Positions 25,522-33,647 of a DNA stretch of 64,000 bases are shown piece by piece. The DNA is from Spirosoma lacussanchae (GTDB lineage: Bacteria; Bacteroidota; Bacteroidia; Cytophagales; Spirosomataceae). Numbering within the stretch: position 1 is the first letter of the stretch; each line of letters starts with the position of its first letter. Made by a program: the position numbers and the translations under genes. Where the stretch lies: contig NZ_SWJG01000002.1 in NCBI RefSeq assembly GCF_005870035.1, positions 641,728 through 705,727 on the forward strand, written 5' to 3'. The notes beneath the pieces are model-generated. The model was not told the origin of the DNA, searched no databases, and was given only the letters and a program-made list of their open reading frames with translations.

Positions 25522-27582
25522 ATGCATTACGTTATGAAATACCTGCTCACGGTACTAGGTATCGCCGGCAGTATCCTGGTACAGGCTCAGCACACCATTC
25601 GCGAGCCGAAAGCCATACGCTTACACGGAGCCGACTGGCAGTTTGCGCTCGATCCTGCCGGGGTGGGCGAAGCAGGCGAATGGTACTCCAACAAGGTGCC
25701 CGCCAGTCGATTCGATAAAGTCTCCGTTCCGCACTGTTTTTCCGTTGACCCCCGGTATCAGTTTTATACCGGTACGGTCTGGTATCGCCGGGCGTTTCCG
25801 TGGCGGCCCGCCGGAGGGAAGCGTGTGCTGCTGCATCTCGATGGCGCCTATTATGCCACCACCGTTTACCTCAACAACCGGAAAGTAGGGGCGCACGAAG
25901 GCGGGTATACCCCCTGTCGACTCGATGTTACGGACTTTCTGAAGACAGACGGTACCGATAATCTGCTGGCCATTTCGGTCAACAACAATACCTGGTTGCC
26001 GGGCAGCATACCGGGCGCCAAAGACAACAACCAGCCCAACGACCCATTTCCGGGCTGGATGAACTACGGCGGACTAATCCGCCCGGTCTACCTGACCGTT
26101 GAACCCGCCGTGTATGTCGACAATATCAAAGTTGAAACAAACCCCGATCTGGCGAAAGGGACGGCCGTGCTAACCGTCAGGACCCGCCTGCGCAATACGT
26201 CCGGACAGGCCGTCTCGCCCGGTATGCAGCTACAGGTCCGGCAGGGTGAACGGCCGCTGGCACTCAGCTGGAAAACCACGACGGGCACCATTGCCCCGAA
26301 CCAGACGGGTGTGCTGGAAGCAACAGTCTTGCTGAAAGGGCCCGATGTGAAACTATGGAGCGTCGATCAACCCACCCTCTACGACCTGCAGGTGATCAGC
26401 GGGTCGGATACGGCCCATACGCCTTTCGGAATACGCAAGGTAGAGGCTCGGAATGGTCAGCTGCTGCTGAACGGTAAACCCATCCGGGTGGCGGGCGGGA
26501 ACCGGGTCGTCGATTATCCGACCCTGGGGTCGATGGAGCCCGACTGGCTGGTCGAGAAAGATCTTCGGCTTATGAAAGAAGCCGGCATGGAGCTGCACCG
26601 CCTGACCCACTACACCCCTTCTGAAACGGTCTACGATTGGGCCGACCGGCATGGGATGCTTATCATCACGGAAGCCGGCAACTGGCAACTGACACCCCGC
26701 CAGATGGATAACGATACCATTCGGGCCAAGTTCCGGCAGCAGTTTCGCGAGATGGCCGAGCGCGACTGGAACCACCCCAGCGTCATTGCGTACAGCGTAG
26801 GGAATGAGTACCTCTCCGAAACGCCTTCGGGACAACGCTGGACCAATGATATGATTCAGTACGCCCGGCAGCTCGACCCGACCCGGCTCTACACGTTTGC
26901 TTCCATGCGGTTGAACATATTACCCAAGACCGCCGATGGCGAGGCCAGTCAGTACTGCGATTTCGTGTCGACCAATACGTATGGCAACCATGCCGTCGTT
27001 CTCGACCACATTCACCGGCTCTATCCCGATAAACCCATATTCATCAGCGAGTGGGGCCGCCGGGCCGATACGGAAACCGGAGAAGTCGGTCAGGTGACTC
27101 ATCTGGAAGAGGTTATGGCCGAGATTAGAAAACGGCCGTATGTCATCGGCGCATCGTGGTGGTCATTCAACGATTACCAGAGCCGGCATCTGGGTACGAA
27201 CCCGAACGGATACCGACCCTGGGGCCTGGTAGGGCCGGAGCGGACAAAACGCCTGCTGTATGCGGCCCATCAGCGCGAGATGGCCCCGCTGACCATTCAG
27301 AAACTAAGCTTCACCCCGGGCCCCGAAGGGCTTCATACGTTGCAGCTCCGGGTGGTGGCCCGCGCTGATTTTCCGGCCTACGCGCTTCAGAATTATCGAT
27401 TGCAGGCCGCCGATGCCAATCTGCTTATTCCGCCGTTGCAGCCCGGTCAGCACGTCGATCTGACGGTGCCTGTTCGTGGTTTCGACCGAACACTCAACGT
27501 AGCCGTCCTGAAACCGACGGGCTTTTCTGTTCTTTTTCAATCTATTGACTTAACGAATGATACGCGAACAAGCAACCGATAA
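25522..27582 (+). CDS. Glycoside hydrolase family 2 protein (beta-galactosidase/beta-glucuronidase type)
   Basis: A 686-residue exported enzyme (signal peptide from Met5, MKYLLTVLGIAGSILVQAQ, so 25534 is an alternative start). The domain order is the GH2 one: N-terminal jelly-roll (about 30-190), Ig-like domain (about 200-300), TIM barrel (about 300-590) and a short C-terminal beta domain. The acid/base Glu is in 'VIAYSVGNEYLS' and the nucleophile Glu in 'PIFISEWGRRA'. It is expected to cleave a beta-linked galactose, glucuronate, mannose or related sugar; specificity is not readable. Its 3' end overlaps the next gene by 26 bp. Confidence 0.9.
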   Translation: MHYVMKYLLTVLGIAGSILVQAQHTIREPKAIRLHGADWQFALDPAGVGEAGEWYSNKVPASRFDKVSVPHCFSVDPRYQFYTGTVWYRRAFPWRPAGGKRVLLHLDGAYYATTVYLNNRKVGAHEGGYTPCRLDVTDFLKTDGTDNLLAISVNNNTWLPGSIPGAKDNNQPNDPFPGWMNYGGLIRPVYLTVEPAVYVDNIKVETNPDLAKGTAVLTVRTRLRNTSGQAVSPGMQLQVRQGERPLALSWKTTTGTIAPNQTGVLEATVLLKGPDVKLWSVDQPTLYDLQVISGSDTAHTPFGIRKVEARNGQLLLNGKPIRVAGGNRVVDYPTLGSMEPDWLVEKDLRLMKEAGMELHRLTHYTPSETVYDWADRHGMLIITEAGNWQLTPRQMDNDTIRAKFRQQFREMAERDWNHPSVIAYSVGNEYLSETPSGQRWTNDMIQYARQLDPTRLYTFASMRLNILPKTADGEASQYCDFVSTNTYGNHAVVLDHIHRLYPDKPIFISEWGRRADTETGEVGQVTHLEEVMAEIRKRPYVIGASWWSFNDYQSRHLGTNPNGYRPWGLVGPERTKRLLYAAHQREMAPLTIQKLSFTPGPEGLHTLQLRVVARADFPAYALQNYRLQAADANLLIPPLQPGQHVDLTVPVRGFDRTLNVAVLKPTGFSVLFQSIDLTNDTRTSNR

Positions 27583-29899
27583 ACGATCCCTCAAAACCGT
27601 TCGACACCAGGCCGATCTGATCGTAACGGGTGGTGGCTTATCCGGCACCTGTTGCGCCATTACGGCCGCCCGGGCTGGGATTCAGGTCATTTTAGTGCAG
27701 GACAGGCCCGTGCTGGGTGGGAATGCTTCGAGCGAAGTTCGGCTGTGGGTACTGGGCGCTACATCGCACATGGGCAACAACAACCGCTGGGCCCGCGAAG
27801 GGGGCGTTATCGACGAACTGCTGGTTGAAAACCTGTATAGAAATCCCGAAGGGAACCCGCTCATCTTCGATACCATCCTGCTCGAAAAAGTAATGAACGA
27901 GCCCAACATCCGGCTGTTGCTGAATACGGCGGTATACGAGGTAGAAAAGGCCAGTGCCGACACGATCAGCGGGCTAAAAGGCTTCTGTAGTCAGAACAGT
28001 ACCCTCTACGAGCTGTCGGCTCCTTTGTTCTGCGATGCCTCGGGCGATGGGATTGTGGCGTTTCAGGCCGGAGCCGCCTTTCGGATGGGGGCGGAGTCGC
28101 GCGAGGAGTTTGGGGAGAAGTTTGCCCCGACGGCCGAGTACGGTGAGTTGCTGGGCCACTCGCTTTATTTCTACACCAAAGATACCGGCAGGCCCGTCCG
28201 GTTTGTCCCACCGGCCTATGCGCTCGATGACATCACTAAAATTCCGCGCTATCGCCGGTTCAACGCCCAGGAGTACGGCTGCCAGCTCTGGTGGATTGAA
28301 TACGGGGGGCGGCTCGATACCGTTCACGACACGGAAGCCATTAAGTGGGAGCTGTGGAAAGTCGTATACGGCGTCTGGAACCACATCAAAAACTCCGGCC
28401 TGTTTCCGGAAGCCGAAACGATGACGCTCGAGTGGGTCGGCCATATTCCCGGTAAGCGCGAAAGCCGCCGGTTCGAGGGCGACTACCTGCTGACACAACA
28501 GGATATCGTCGAGCAGCGTACCCATGCCGATGCGGTCGCGTTCGGAGGCTGGTCGATCGATCTGCACCCGGCCGACGGCGTATTCTCCGAAAAGCCGGGC
28601 TGCAACCAGTGGCATAGCAAGGGTATATACCAGATTCCGTACCGCTGTCTGTACAGCCGTAACATCACCAATCTTTTCCTGGCCGGGCGTATTATCAGCG
28701 CTACCCATGTAGCCTTCGGATCGTCGCGGGTGATGGGAACAAGCGCTCACGTAGGCCAGGCCGTCGGCATGGCAGCCGCGCTTTGTACACGGCATACCCT
28801 ATTACCCCGCCAGTTAGTAACCCCCGTAGAGACGCAACACTTTGCGTCTCATGTGCGCCAGCCGGTTTCAGCTGACGCGCCAGAGACGCAAGGTGTTGCG
28901 TCTCTACAGATGGAACTGTTGAAAACAGGGCATCATATTCCGGGCTTTCGGTTGAAAGATCCGGAGGATCTGGTTCAGCAGGCTACGCTCCGGGCGTCGA
29001 GTGAATACCGGCTGGCGGCCTTTCCGCCCGATGGTCCTCTGCTGCCGCTGGCCCAATCGGCCGCGCAGATGCTGCCGCTGCCGGCCGGTCCCGTTCCCGG
29101 TCTGACGGCCTGGGTAGTGGCCGATGAAGAGACAGAACTGACAGTTGAGCTACGGCGAAGCAGCAAGGTCGATAACCATACGCCCGATGTGACCCTGAAA
29201 ACGCTTCGCATTCCGCTGCAAAAAGGACGTCAGGCCCTGGACCTGCACTTCCAGGCCCATGTTGAGGAGCCGTGCTACGTGTTTGTCATGTTTCTCAAAA
29301 ACAAATCCGTTCAGCTCCAGTACAGTCTGTTTCGGGTAACGGGCGTATTGTCGGTTTTCAACAAGATCAATCCCGCGGTGTCTAACTACGGCAAGCAGGA
29401 GCCAACGGAAGATATCGGAGTCGATACGTTCGAATTCTGGTGCCCTGAACGGCGTCCGCTGGGGTATAATATGGCACTGGCGCTGGATACGCCCATCCGG
29501 CTATTCGGAGCCGGGAACATACGCAACGGCATTCAGCGGCCCACCCGCCAGCCTAACGCCTACGTGGCCGATCCGGCCGATCCTAACCCGACTGTAACCC
29601 TGAGCTGGCCCACGACGCAGCGTATTGCCCGCGTCGATCTCTTTTTTGATACCGATTATGATCACCCGCTGGAGTCGGTTATTATGATTCATCCCGAAAC
29701 GGCTTCGCCTTTCTGCGTGCGGGAGTTTATACTGTGTAACGACAGGCAGGAGCGAATCTGGCATGAGACGGCCAACCATCAAACCCATACCGTTATCCGA
29801 TTCGATCAGCCGGTTGTGACCAGTAGTCTAACCATTCACCTGAAAGCCACGAACGGCACTGCCCCAGCCAGCCTGATGGAGGTTCGATGTTACGCCTAA
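27557..29899 (+). CDS. FAD-dependent oxidoreductase with C-terminal beta domain
   Basis: A 780-residue protein. The N-terminal half is an FAD_oxidored-type flavoprotein with dinucleotide motif 'VTGGGLSGTCCAITAARAG' and 'VLGGNASSEVRLWVLGA'. The C-terminal half (about 460-780) is beta-rich, resembling an appended sugar-binding or discoidin-like domain. No signal peptide. Proteins of this family occur in PULs, but their substrate is not established. Codons 424-450 translate a palindromic repeat (28826-28907) inserted between the two halves. The gene overlaps the GH2 gene by 26 bp and ends the operon. Reaction unknown: perhaps oxidation of a sugar or inositol-like product. Confidence 0.85.
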   Translation: MIREQATDKRSLKTVRHQADLIVTGGGLSGTCCAITAARAGIQVILVQDRPVLGGNASSEVRLWVLGATSHMGNNNRWAREGGVIDELLVENLYRNPEGNPLIFDTILLEKVMNEPNIRLLLNTAVYEVEKASADTISGLKGFCSQNSTLYELSAPLFCDASGDGIVAFQAGAAFRMGAESREEFGEKFAPTAEYGELLGHSLYFYTKDTGRPVRFVPPAYALDDITKIPRYRRFNAQEYGCQLWWIEYGGRLDTVHDTEAIKWELWKVVYGVWNHIKNSGLFPEAETMTLEWVGHIPGKRESRRFEGDYLLTQQDIVEQRTHADAVAFGGWSIDLHPADGVFSEKPGCNQWHSKGIYQIPYRCLYSRNITNLFLAGRIISATHVAFGSSRVMGTSAHVGQAVGMAAALCTRHTLLPRQLVTPVETQHFASHVRQPVSADAPETQGVASLQMELLKTGHHIPGFRLKDPEDLVQQATLRASSEYRLAAFPPDGPLLPLAQSAAQMLPLPAGPVPGLTAWVVADEETELTVELRRSSKVDNHTPDVTLKTLRIPLQKGRQALDLHFQAHVEEPCYVFVMFLKNKSVQLQYSLFRVTGVLSVFNKINPAVSNYGKQEPTEDIGVDTFEFWCPERRPLGYNMALALDTPIRLFGAGNIRNGIQRPTRQPNAYVADPADPNPTVTLSWPTTQRIARVDLFFDTDYDHPLESVIMIHPETASPFCVREFILCNDRQERIWHETANHQTHTVIRFDQPVVTSSLTIHLKATNGTAPASLMEVRCYA
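28826..28907. repeat. Palindromic (REP-like) element translated within the oxidoreductase gene
   Basis: Two 25-bp arms (28826-28850 and 28883-28907) are inverted copies with a single mismatch, around a 32-nt centre. Each arm is itself a hairpin: GAGACGCAA and TTGCGTCTC around a 4-nt loop. The element is 82 bp long and is read through without a stop. Confidence 0.8.
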
Positions 29900-29952
29900 C
29901 GTCAAAGTTGCAATCGGTCAGTGACGAAGCCAACAGGTCACTGATTTCTGTC

Positions 29953-29980
29953 AAAAGCCCCATGAACTGGGGCTTTTTTT
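29953..29980 (+). terminator. Rho-independent terminator of the PUL operon
   Basis: AAAAGCCCC (29953-29961) pairs with GGGGCTTTT (29969-29977), with a continuing T run. It lies 53 bp after the FAD oxidoreductase stop codon. Confidence 0.9.
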
Positions 29981-30168
29981 GTGAAAAAATACCTTTAAAG
30001 AACTAAAATGGCTGAAATGAGGAAAACTGTGGCCGAAATGCGTTAATATCCATTGTGAACAAAAAACAATATTTGTTTATTATTTAAGTCTGTCTACAGA
30101 ACCGCTGGACTACTACACATCAACAAACTGCCAGCGCTTTTTTGTATGACTGATAATTCCAGACTCCT

Positions 30169-30465
30169 ATGCAATATATTGATGAATCGGAAGCCTTTAA
30201 GCGAGTTACCTGTACCATCAGGCTCGGCCGTCAGCCAGTCAGCAAAAGTCAGCCCCAGACTACGCCCGAGCAGACGATCCCTTTTTTACGAAAATCGCTT
30301 TTAGGCAAAAACTGGTCTGCCGAAAATAACAAGCTGCCCGAAGCCGGGGAACCGCAGGGGTTACCGACGGACGAGTTTGAACGGCTCTTTCAACAGTATA
30401 AACGAGCTGGGCATGAGTACTACCAAAGGCTAAGTCAGCAGACCGACAAAACTGCCCCCCGCTAG
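30169..30465 (+). CDS. Small hypothetical protein
   Basis: A 98-residue, polar, presumably cytoplasmic protein with no signal peptide, membrane segment or recognised domain. It has a Gln/Lys-rich centre and a C-terminal amphipathic stretch 'DEFERLFQQYKRAGHEYYQ'. Supported as a gene by its position between two strong terminators (29953-29980 and 30490-30533). No function can be proposed. Confidence 0.55.
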   Translation: MQYIDESEAFKRVTCTIRLGRQPVSKSQPQTTPEQTIPFLRKSLLGKNWSAENNKLPEAGEPQGLPTDEFERLFQQYKRAGHEYYQRLSQQTDKTAPR

Positions 30466-30489
30466 GTTCCTGTCTTTCTGTTGTCTTGA

Positions 30490-30533
30490 AACGGCCACTA
30501 ACCCGCCTGTAGATAGGCGGGTTGGTGGCCGTT
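30490..30533. terminator. Long hairpin, likely terminator
   Basis: Arms 30490-30508 and 30515-30533 form a 19-bp stem with one T-G pair and a 6-nt loop. There is no strong T run after it, so it may work in both directions or only stabilise the upstream message. Confidence 0.6.
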
Positions 30534-30630
30534 CTTGCAGGCGCCAGCTTTACCTCTTTGGCTTCGTCCAGGGGCTGCTATGGGAAAAGATGGCCTGATC
30601 ACCCCCCAAAATTGCCCCGTTTACCCCCCG

Positions 30631-30658
30631 TTGGGCCGGGTGCCGAGCGGTATATTTA
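30631..30658 (+). promoter_or_regulatory. Candidate promoter TTG-N17-TATATTTA
   Basis: TTG (30631-30633) is 17 bp from TATATTTA (30651-30658), one base off the TAnnTTTG consensus, 30 bp upstream of the DoxX-like gene's ATG at 30689. Confidence 0.45.
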
Positions 30659-30688
30659 CCTGATTGATCAACCAAACGACAGGTAAAC

Positions 30689-31117
30689 ATGGCTACGAAA
30701 AAGACAAAAATCATGTACTGGATCTTCACCGGTTTGTTCGCCTTTGTGATGCTGGGCTCCGCCATTCCTAATATCATGGTCGACCCCATGTCGGTTCAGG
30801 GCTTTCGTGAGATGGGGTATCCCGTCTATCTGATTCCGTTTCTGGGCTGGGCTAAGCTGCTGGGGGTTGTAGCCATCCTCGTGCCTGGTTTTCCCAGGCT
30901 TAAAGAGTGGGCCTATGCTGGTTTATTCTTCGACCTGCTGGGGGCTACGTATTCCATTCAGGCCATTGGAAAGCCTGTTGTCTACTGGGCACCAATTCTG
31001 CTCTTTGTAGCCGTCGGGGTGGGTTCGTATCTGTGCTATCATACTCTGCAGCGGCTGGCTACCGGTACATACAAAGATCGGCAACCGGCGGCCGGGTCCG
31101 TTGCCTCAACTTTATAA
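30689..31117 (+). CDS. DoxX-like family integral membrane protein
   Basis: A 142-residue inner-membrane protein with four hydrophobic helices (about 10-27, 45-64, 72-91, 98-118). The motifs 'YVIYWIFTGLF'-like start and 'GWAKLLGVVAILVPGFPRLK' with 'EWAYAGLFFDLLGA' fit the DoxX/DoxD-like family. Function unclear; members are linked loosely to redox or quinone processes. Monocistronic, between its own promoter and terminator. Confidence 0.85.
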   Translation: MATKKTKIMYWIFTGLFAFVMLGSAIPNIMVDPMSVQGFREMGYPVYLIPFLGWAKLLGVVAILVPGFPRLKEWAYAGLFFDLLGATYSIQAIGKPVVYWAPILLFVAVGVGSYLCYHTLQRLATGTYKDRQPAAGSVASTL

Positions 31118-31160
31118 GGGCCGGAAGGCACACGGGCGAGTCGCTGCGTTCTTCGCTGGC

Positions 31161-31193
31161 GGTCTGAGTCATACAGGATTCAGACCGTTTTCT
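31161..31193 (+). terminator. Rho-independent terminator after the DoxX-like gene
   Basis: GGTCTGAGTC (31161-31170) and GATTCAGACC (31177-31186) pair with one wobble around a 6-nt loop, followed by GTTTTCTTT. A typical intrinsic terminator, 44 bp after the stop codon. Confidence 0.8.
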
Positions 31194-31348
31194 TTATAAA
31201 TACTTACCCGAATGCGGGAGTGGAGTTTTTGAAAATCAAGACTGGCGGCATGGGTAAATTCAGCGCGATTTTCGCTTGAAATCACAAAACGCTCCGTAAG
31301 CCGACGGCTCACGAAGAGCTAATCGTCTATTTTAATCAAGCTGGATTC

Positions 31349-32194
31349 GTGAAGACAAACACATTGCTCCTCGCCTTTTTGCTACTGGCATCGGTAGTGC
31401 AGGCCCAGAAAAAAGTATTCCCCCAGGCGCCGGGTATGGTGTCGTATACCTATCGCAACAGCTTCTCGAAAAATGTGGCTGCAACTCTTGATACCATCAA
31501 AGCACTGGGTATAACAGATATGGAATTCTCGAACTTGTTTGGGAAAACCGCAGCTGAATTACGTAAGCTTCTCGACGAACGCGGTATGAAGTGCTCCTCG
31601 TTCGGGGTTAGCTACCCGGATGCGCTGAACAAGACGCAGGAAGTGGGCCAAAACGCCAAAACCCTGGGCGCCAAATTTGTACGGGTTGCCTGGATTCCGC
31701 ACGATGGACCCTTTACCATCGACATGGCCAAAAAAACCGTGGCGGATTTCAACCAGATTGGCAAACGCCTGAACGACGACTATGGCATTACGTTCTGCTA
31801 CCATAACCACGGCTTCGAGTTCCAGCCGTATCAGGATGGCACCCTCTTCGACTACATTGTTCAGCAGACCGACCCTAAGTACGTAAGCTTCGAGATGGAT
31901 ATTCTCTGGACGTTTTTTCCGGGCCAGGATCCTGTGGCCCTGCTTAACAAATACGGCAAACGCTTCAAACTCATGCACCTGAAGGATCTGCGCAAAGGCG
32001 TTACCGGCAACCTGTCGGGGGGGACTCCCGTCGAGAATGACGTGGCGCTGGGAACGGGCCAGATCGACCTGGCGGCTGTGCTGAAGGCAGCCCGCAAAGC
32101 CGGTGTTCAGCATTATTACATTGAAGACGAAAGCCCCAGCATTGCCACCCAGGTCCCCCAAAGTATTGCCTACCTCAAAAATCTGAAAGACTAA
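31349..32194 (+). CDS. Secreted sugar phosphate isomerase/epimerase-like protein (xylose isomerase-like TIM barrel)
   Basis: A 281-residue protein read from a GTG start at 31349; no in-frame ATG fits a signal peptide better. Signal peptide TNTLLLAFLLLASVVQAQ. The mature part is an AP endonuclease 2-like TIM barrel, with metal-ligand type motifs 'CYHNHGFEFQP', 'EMDILWTFFPGQDP', 'LMHLKDLRKG' and 'IEDESPSIATQVPQSI'. Secreted members of this family are common in Bacteroidota; the substrate is unknown. It converges with a VOC gene 22 bp away. Confidence 0.85.
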   Translation: MKTNTLLLAFLLLASVVQAQKKVFPQAPGMVSYTYRNSFSKNVAATLDTIKALGITDMEFSNLFGKTAAELRKLLDERGMKCSSFGVSYPDALNKTQEVGQNAKTLGAKFVRVAWIPHDGPFTIDMAKKTVADFNQIGKRLNDDYGITFCYHNHGFEFQPYQDGTLFDYIVQQTDPKYVSFEMDILWTFFPGQDPVALLNKYGKRFKLMHLKDLRKGVTGNLSGGTPVENDVALGTGQIDLAAVLKAARKAGVQHYYIEDESPSIATQVPQSIAYLKNLKD

Positions 32195-32216
32195 GTACCG
32201 GCGGAGGCTGGTTCGG

Positions 32217-32627
32217 TTAGCTGTCGGCGGGTGGTCGTTGCAGAATTTGAAGCATATTCCCCTCCGGATCGAAGAAACTACGGACCTGGCCTCCGCCAAT
32301 AGCCTCAACCCGCTCGCCATCCCAGCGAACGCCCTGCTGGTCGAGATAGGCGATGGCCCGATCGATGTCGGCAACCCGCAAGGCCAGATGCGACCAGCCG
32401 GGTGTCCAGGTGGTGCGGGGGGACCGGGTCGTGTCATCCTTTGGCATGATCTCGAGCAGGGTATTATCAGGCGCCTGTAGCATCCAGACCGGCCGGCCCG
32501 CGTCGGCTTTCCAGTGGCGGAACCACTTCGTATAGCCCAGCACTGCGCAGTACCAGTCGGCCAGGGTTTCTACGTCGTCGGCAGCAACGGCCGGATGGTC
32601 AACACCCGTAAGCGAAAGTTCATTCAT
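32217..32627 (-). CDS. VOC (glyoxalase-like) family protein
   Basis: A 136-residue cytoplasmic protein with two betaalphabeta-beta-beta modules. 'GVDHPAVAADDVETLADWYC' opens the first and 'WSHLALRVADIDRAIAYLDQ' the second, with metal ligands expected at His and Glu (near 'TLLEIMP', 'SFFDPEGNMLQILQRP'). Likely a metal-dependent isomerase, lyase or dioxygenase, or a resistance protein; not further assignable. It is the last gene of a long minus-strand run. Confidence 0.88.
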   Translation of the reverse strand: MNELSLTGVDHPAVAADDVETLADWYCAVLGYTKWFRHWKADAGRPVWMLQAPDNTLLEIMPKDDTTRSPRTTWTPGWSHLALRVADIDRAIAYLDQQGVRWDGERVEAIGGGQVRSFFDPEGNMLQILQRPPADS

Positions 32628-32637
32628 CGGTCAGTGG

Positions 32638-33636
32638 TTAGATGCCTATTTTCTCCCGAACCAGCCGCAGCCAGATAGCCCGCCCTTCACAATCCCAGTG
32701 CGTGTCGCTCTTCAGATAGGGTGAGGCAGGGGCCTGGCTAAAGGGACTGTATACATCGATGGTCGGGACGGCCAGCTTCGGATGCTGCTGAATACGTTCG
32801 ATCAGGTGATTATAGGCGTACCGGTTTGGTTCCAGGATACTCGCTTTGTTGGGAATGATCGACAGATATACGGCATCGAAGCCCTGCTGCTTATAGTAGT
32901 CTGCCGTTGCGTTGAGGCTATCGACATAGGCATCGACCTGAGCGCTGGTCAGGGGCGAGTAGGACGATAGTACGCTGCTGGTATCGGTGTCGGAGTTCAG
33001 AAAGATGTGTTGTCTGTTCCTCGACAGACTAACCCCCTCATTGGCCCGGTCAAACCAGCGCAGGGTCAGCGTGGCTTTTAGCTCCTTGAACCAGAAGGCC
33101 CACTGATGACTGAACAGGGCTGTTTCGAGCCGTTGTTCCACATCGCTCCAGTGAATATCCGTTTTGATGCGCTCCCAGAGCGTTGGCGGTGGCAGCCGCG
33201 ACTGGTTGGTGTCGGCATCGACGACCAGCTCACGCACGGGCTGGGTCACATGGTCCCGAAAATGGCGCTCAATGGTTTCGATCAGTAACACGTTGCGTTT
33301 GCTGGTGTCCAGCTGGGCCCGTTGCTTGTTGTACCAGTGTACCCGCTGGTAATGGCTGACCCGAAAATCATCTTTGGTAATACGCTGCGGTTCCGAAAAA
33401 CTGTCGCCGATAATGTACAGGTGAGTTGATGCGGTGTCGCTGTCGCGGTTGGAGGGTGTACAGGAGGGTTGTTCCTGTTTGAACTGCGGCAGGGCTGACA
33501 ACCGGTACAGGTCGCCATAGCGGTAATCGTCGGCAATGACCCCGGCTTCGTATAACCAGTGCGATACCGTAGCCGACAGGCCACACAGCCAGAATATACC
33601 GGCAATTACTAAAACAGCGTAGCGAAGAAAACGCAT
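32638..33636 (-). CDS. SGNH hydrolase-like (AlgJ/AlgX-type) exported protein
   Basis: A 332-residue protein with one N-terminal transmembrane or signal segment (residues about 5-25) and a periplasmic domain. 'LYIIGDSFSEPQRI' is the GDS(L/F) block with the expected Ser nucleophile, and 'LKSDTHWDCEGRAIW' near the C-terminus is the Asp-His pair in the DxHW form of alginate O-acetyltransferase AlgX/AlgJ proteins. This suggests transfer or removal of an acetyl group on a surface polysaccharide. It lies at the 3' end of a glycan-type gene run, 10 bp before the VOC gene, consistent with glycan decoration. Confidence 0.75.
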   Translation of the reverse strand: MRFLRYAVLVIAGIFWLCGLSATVSHWLYEAGVIADDYRYGDLYRLSALPQFKQEQPSCTPSNRDSDTASTHLYIIGDSFSEPQRITKDDFRVSHYQRVHWYNKQRAQLDTSKRNVLLIETIERHFRDHVTQPVRELVVDADTNQSRLPPPTLWERIKTDIHWSDVEQRLETALFSHQWAFWFKELKATLTLRWFDRANEGVSLSRNRQHIFLNSDTDTSSVLSSYSPLTSAQVDAYVDSLNATADYYKQQGFDAVYLSIIPNKASILEPNRYAYNHLIERIQQHPKLAVPTIDVYSPFSQAPASPYLKSDTHWDCEGRAIWLRLVREKIGI

Positions 33637-33647
33637 GGAGAAATAAA

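Noticed and set aside
30550..30789. Minus-strand small frame before the DoxX-like gene
   Set aside because: Overlaps the promoter and start of the well-supported DoxX-like gene; no features of its own.
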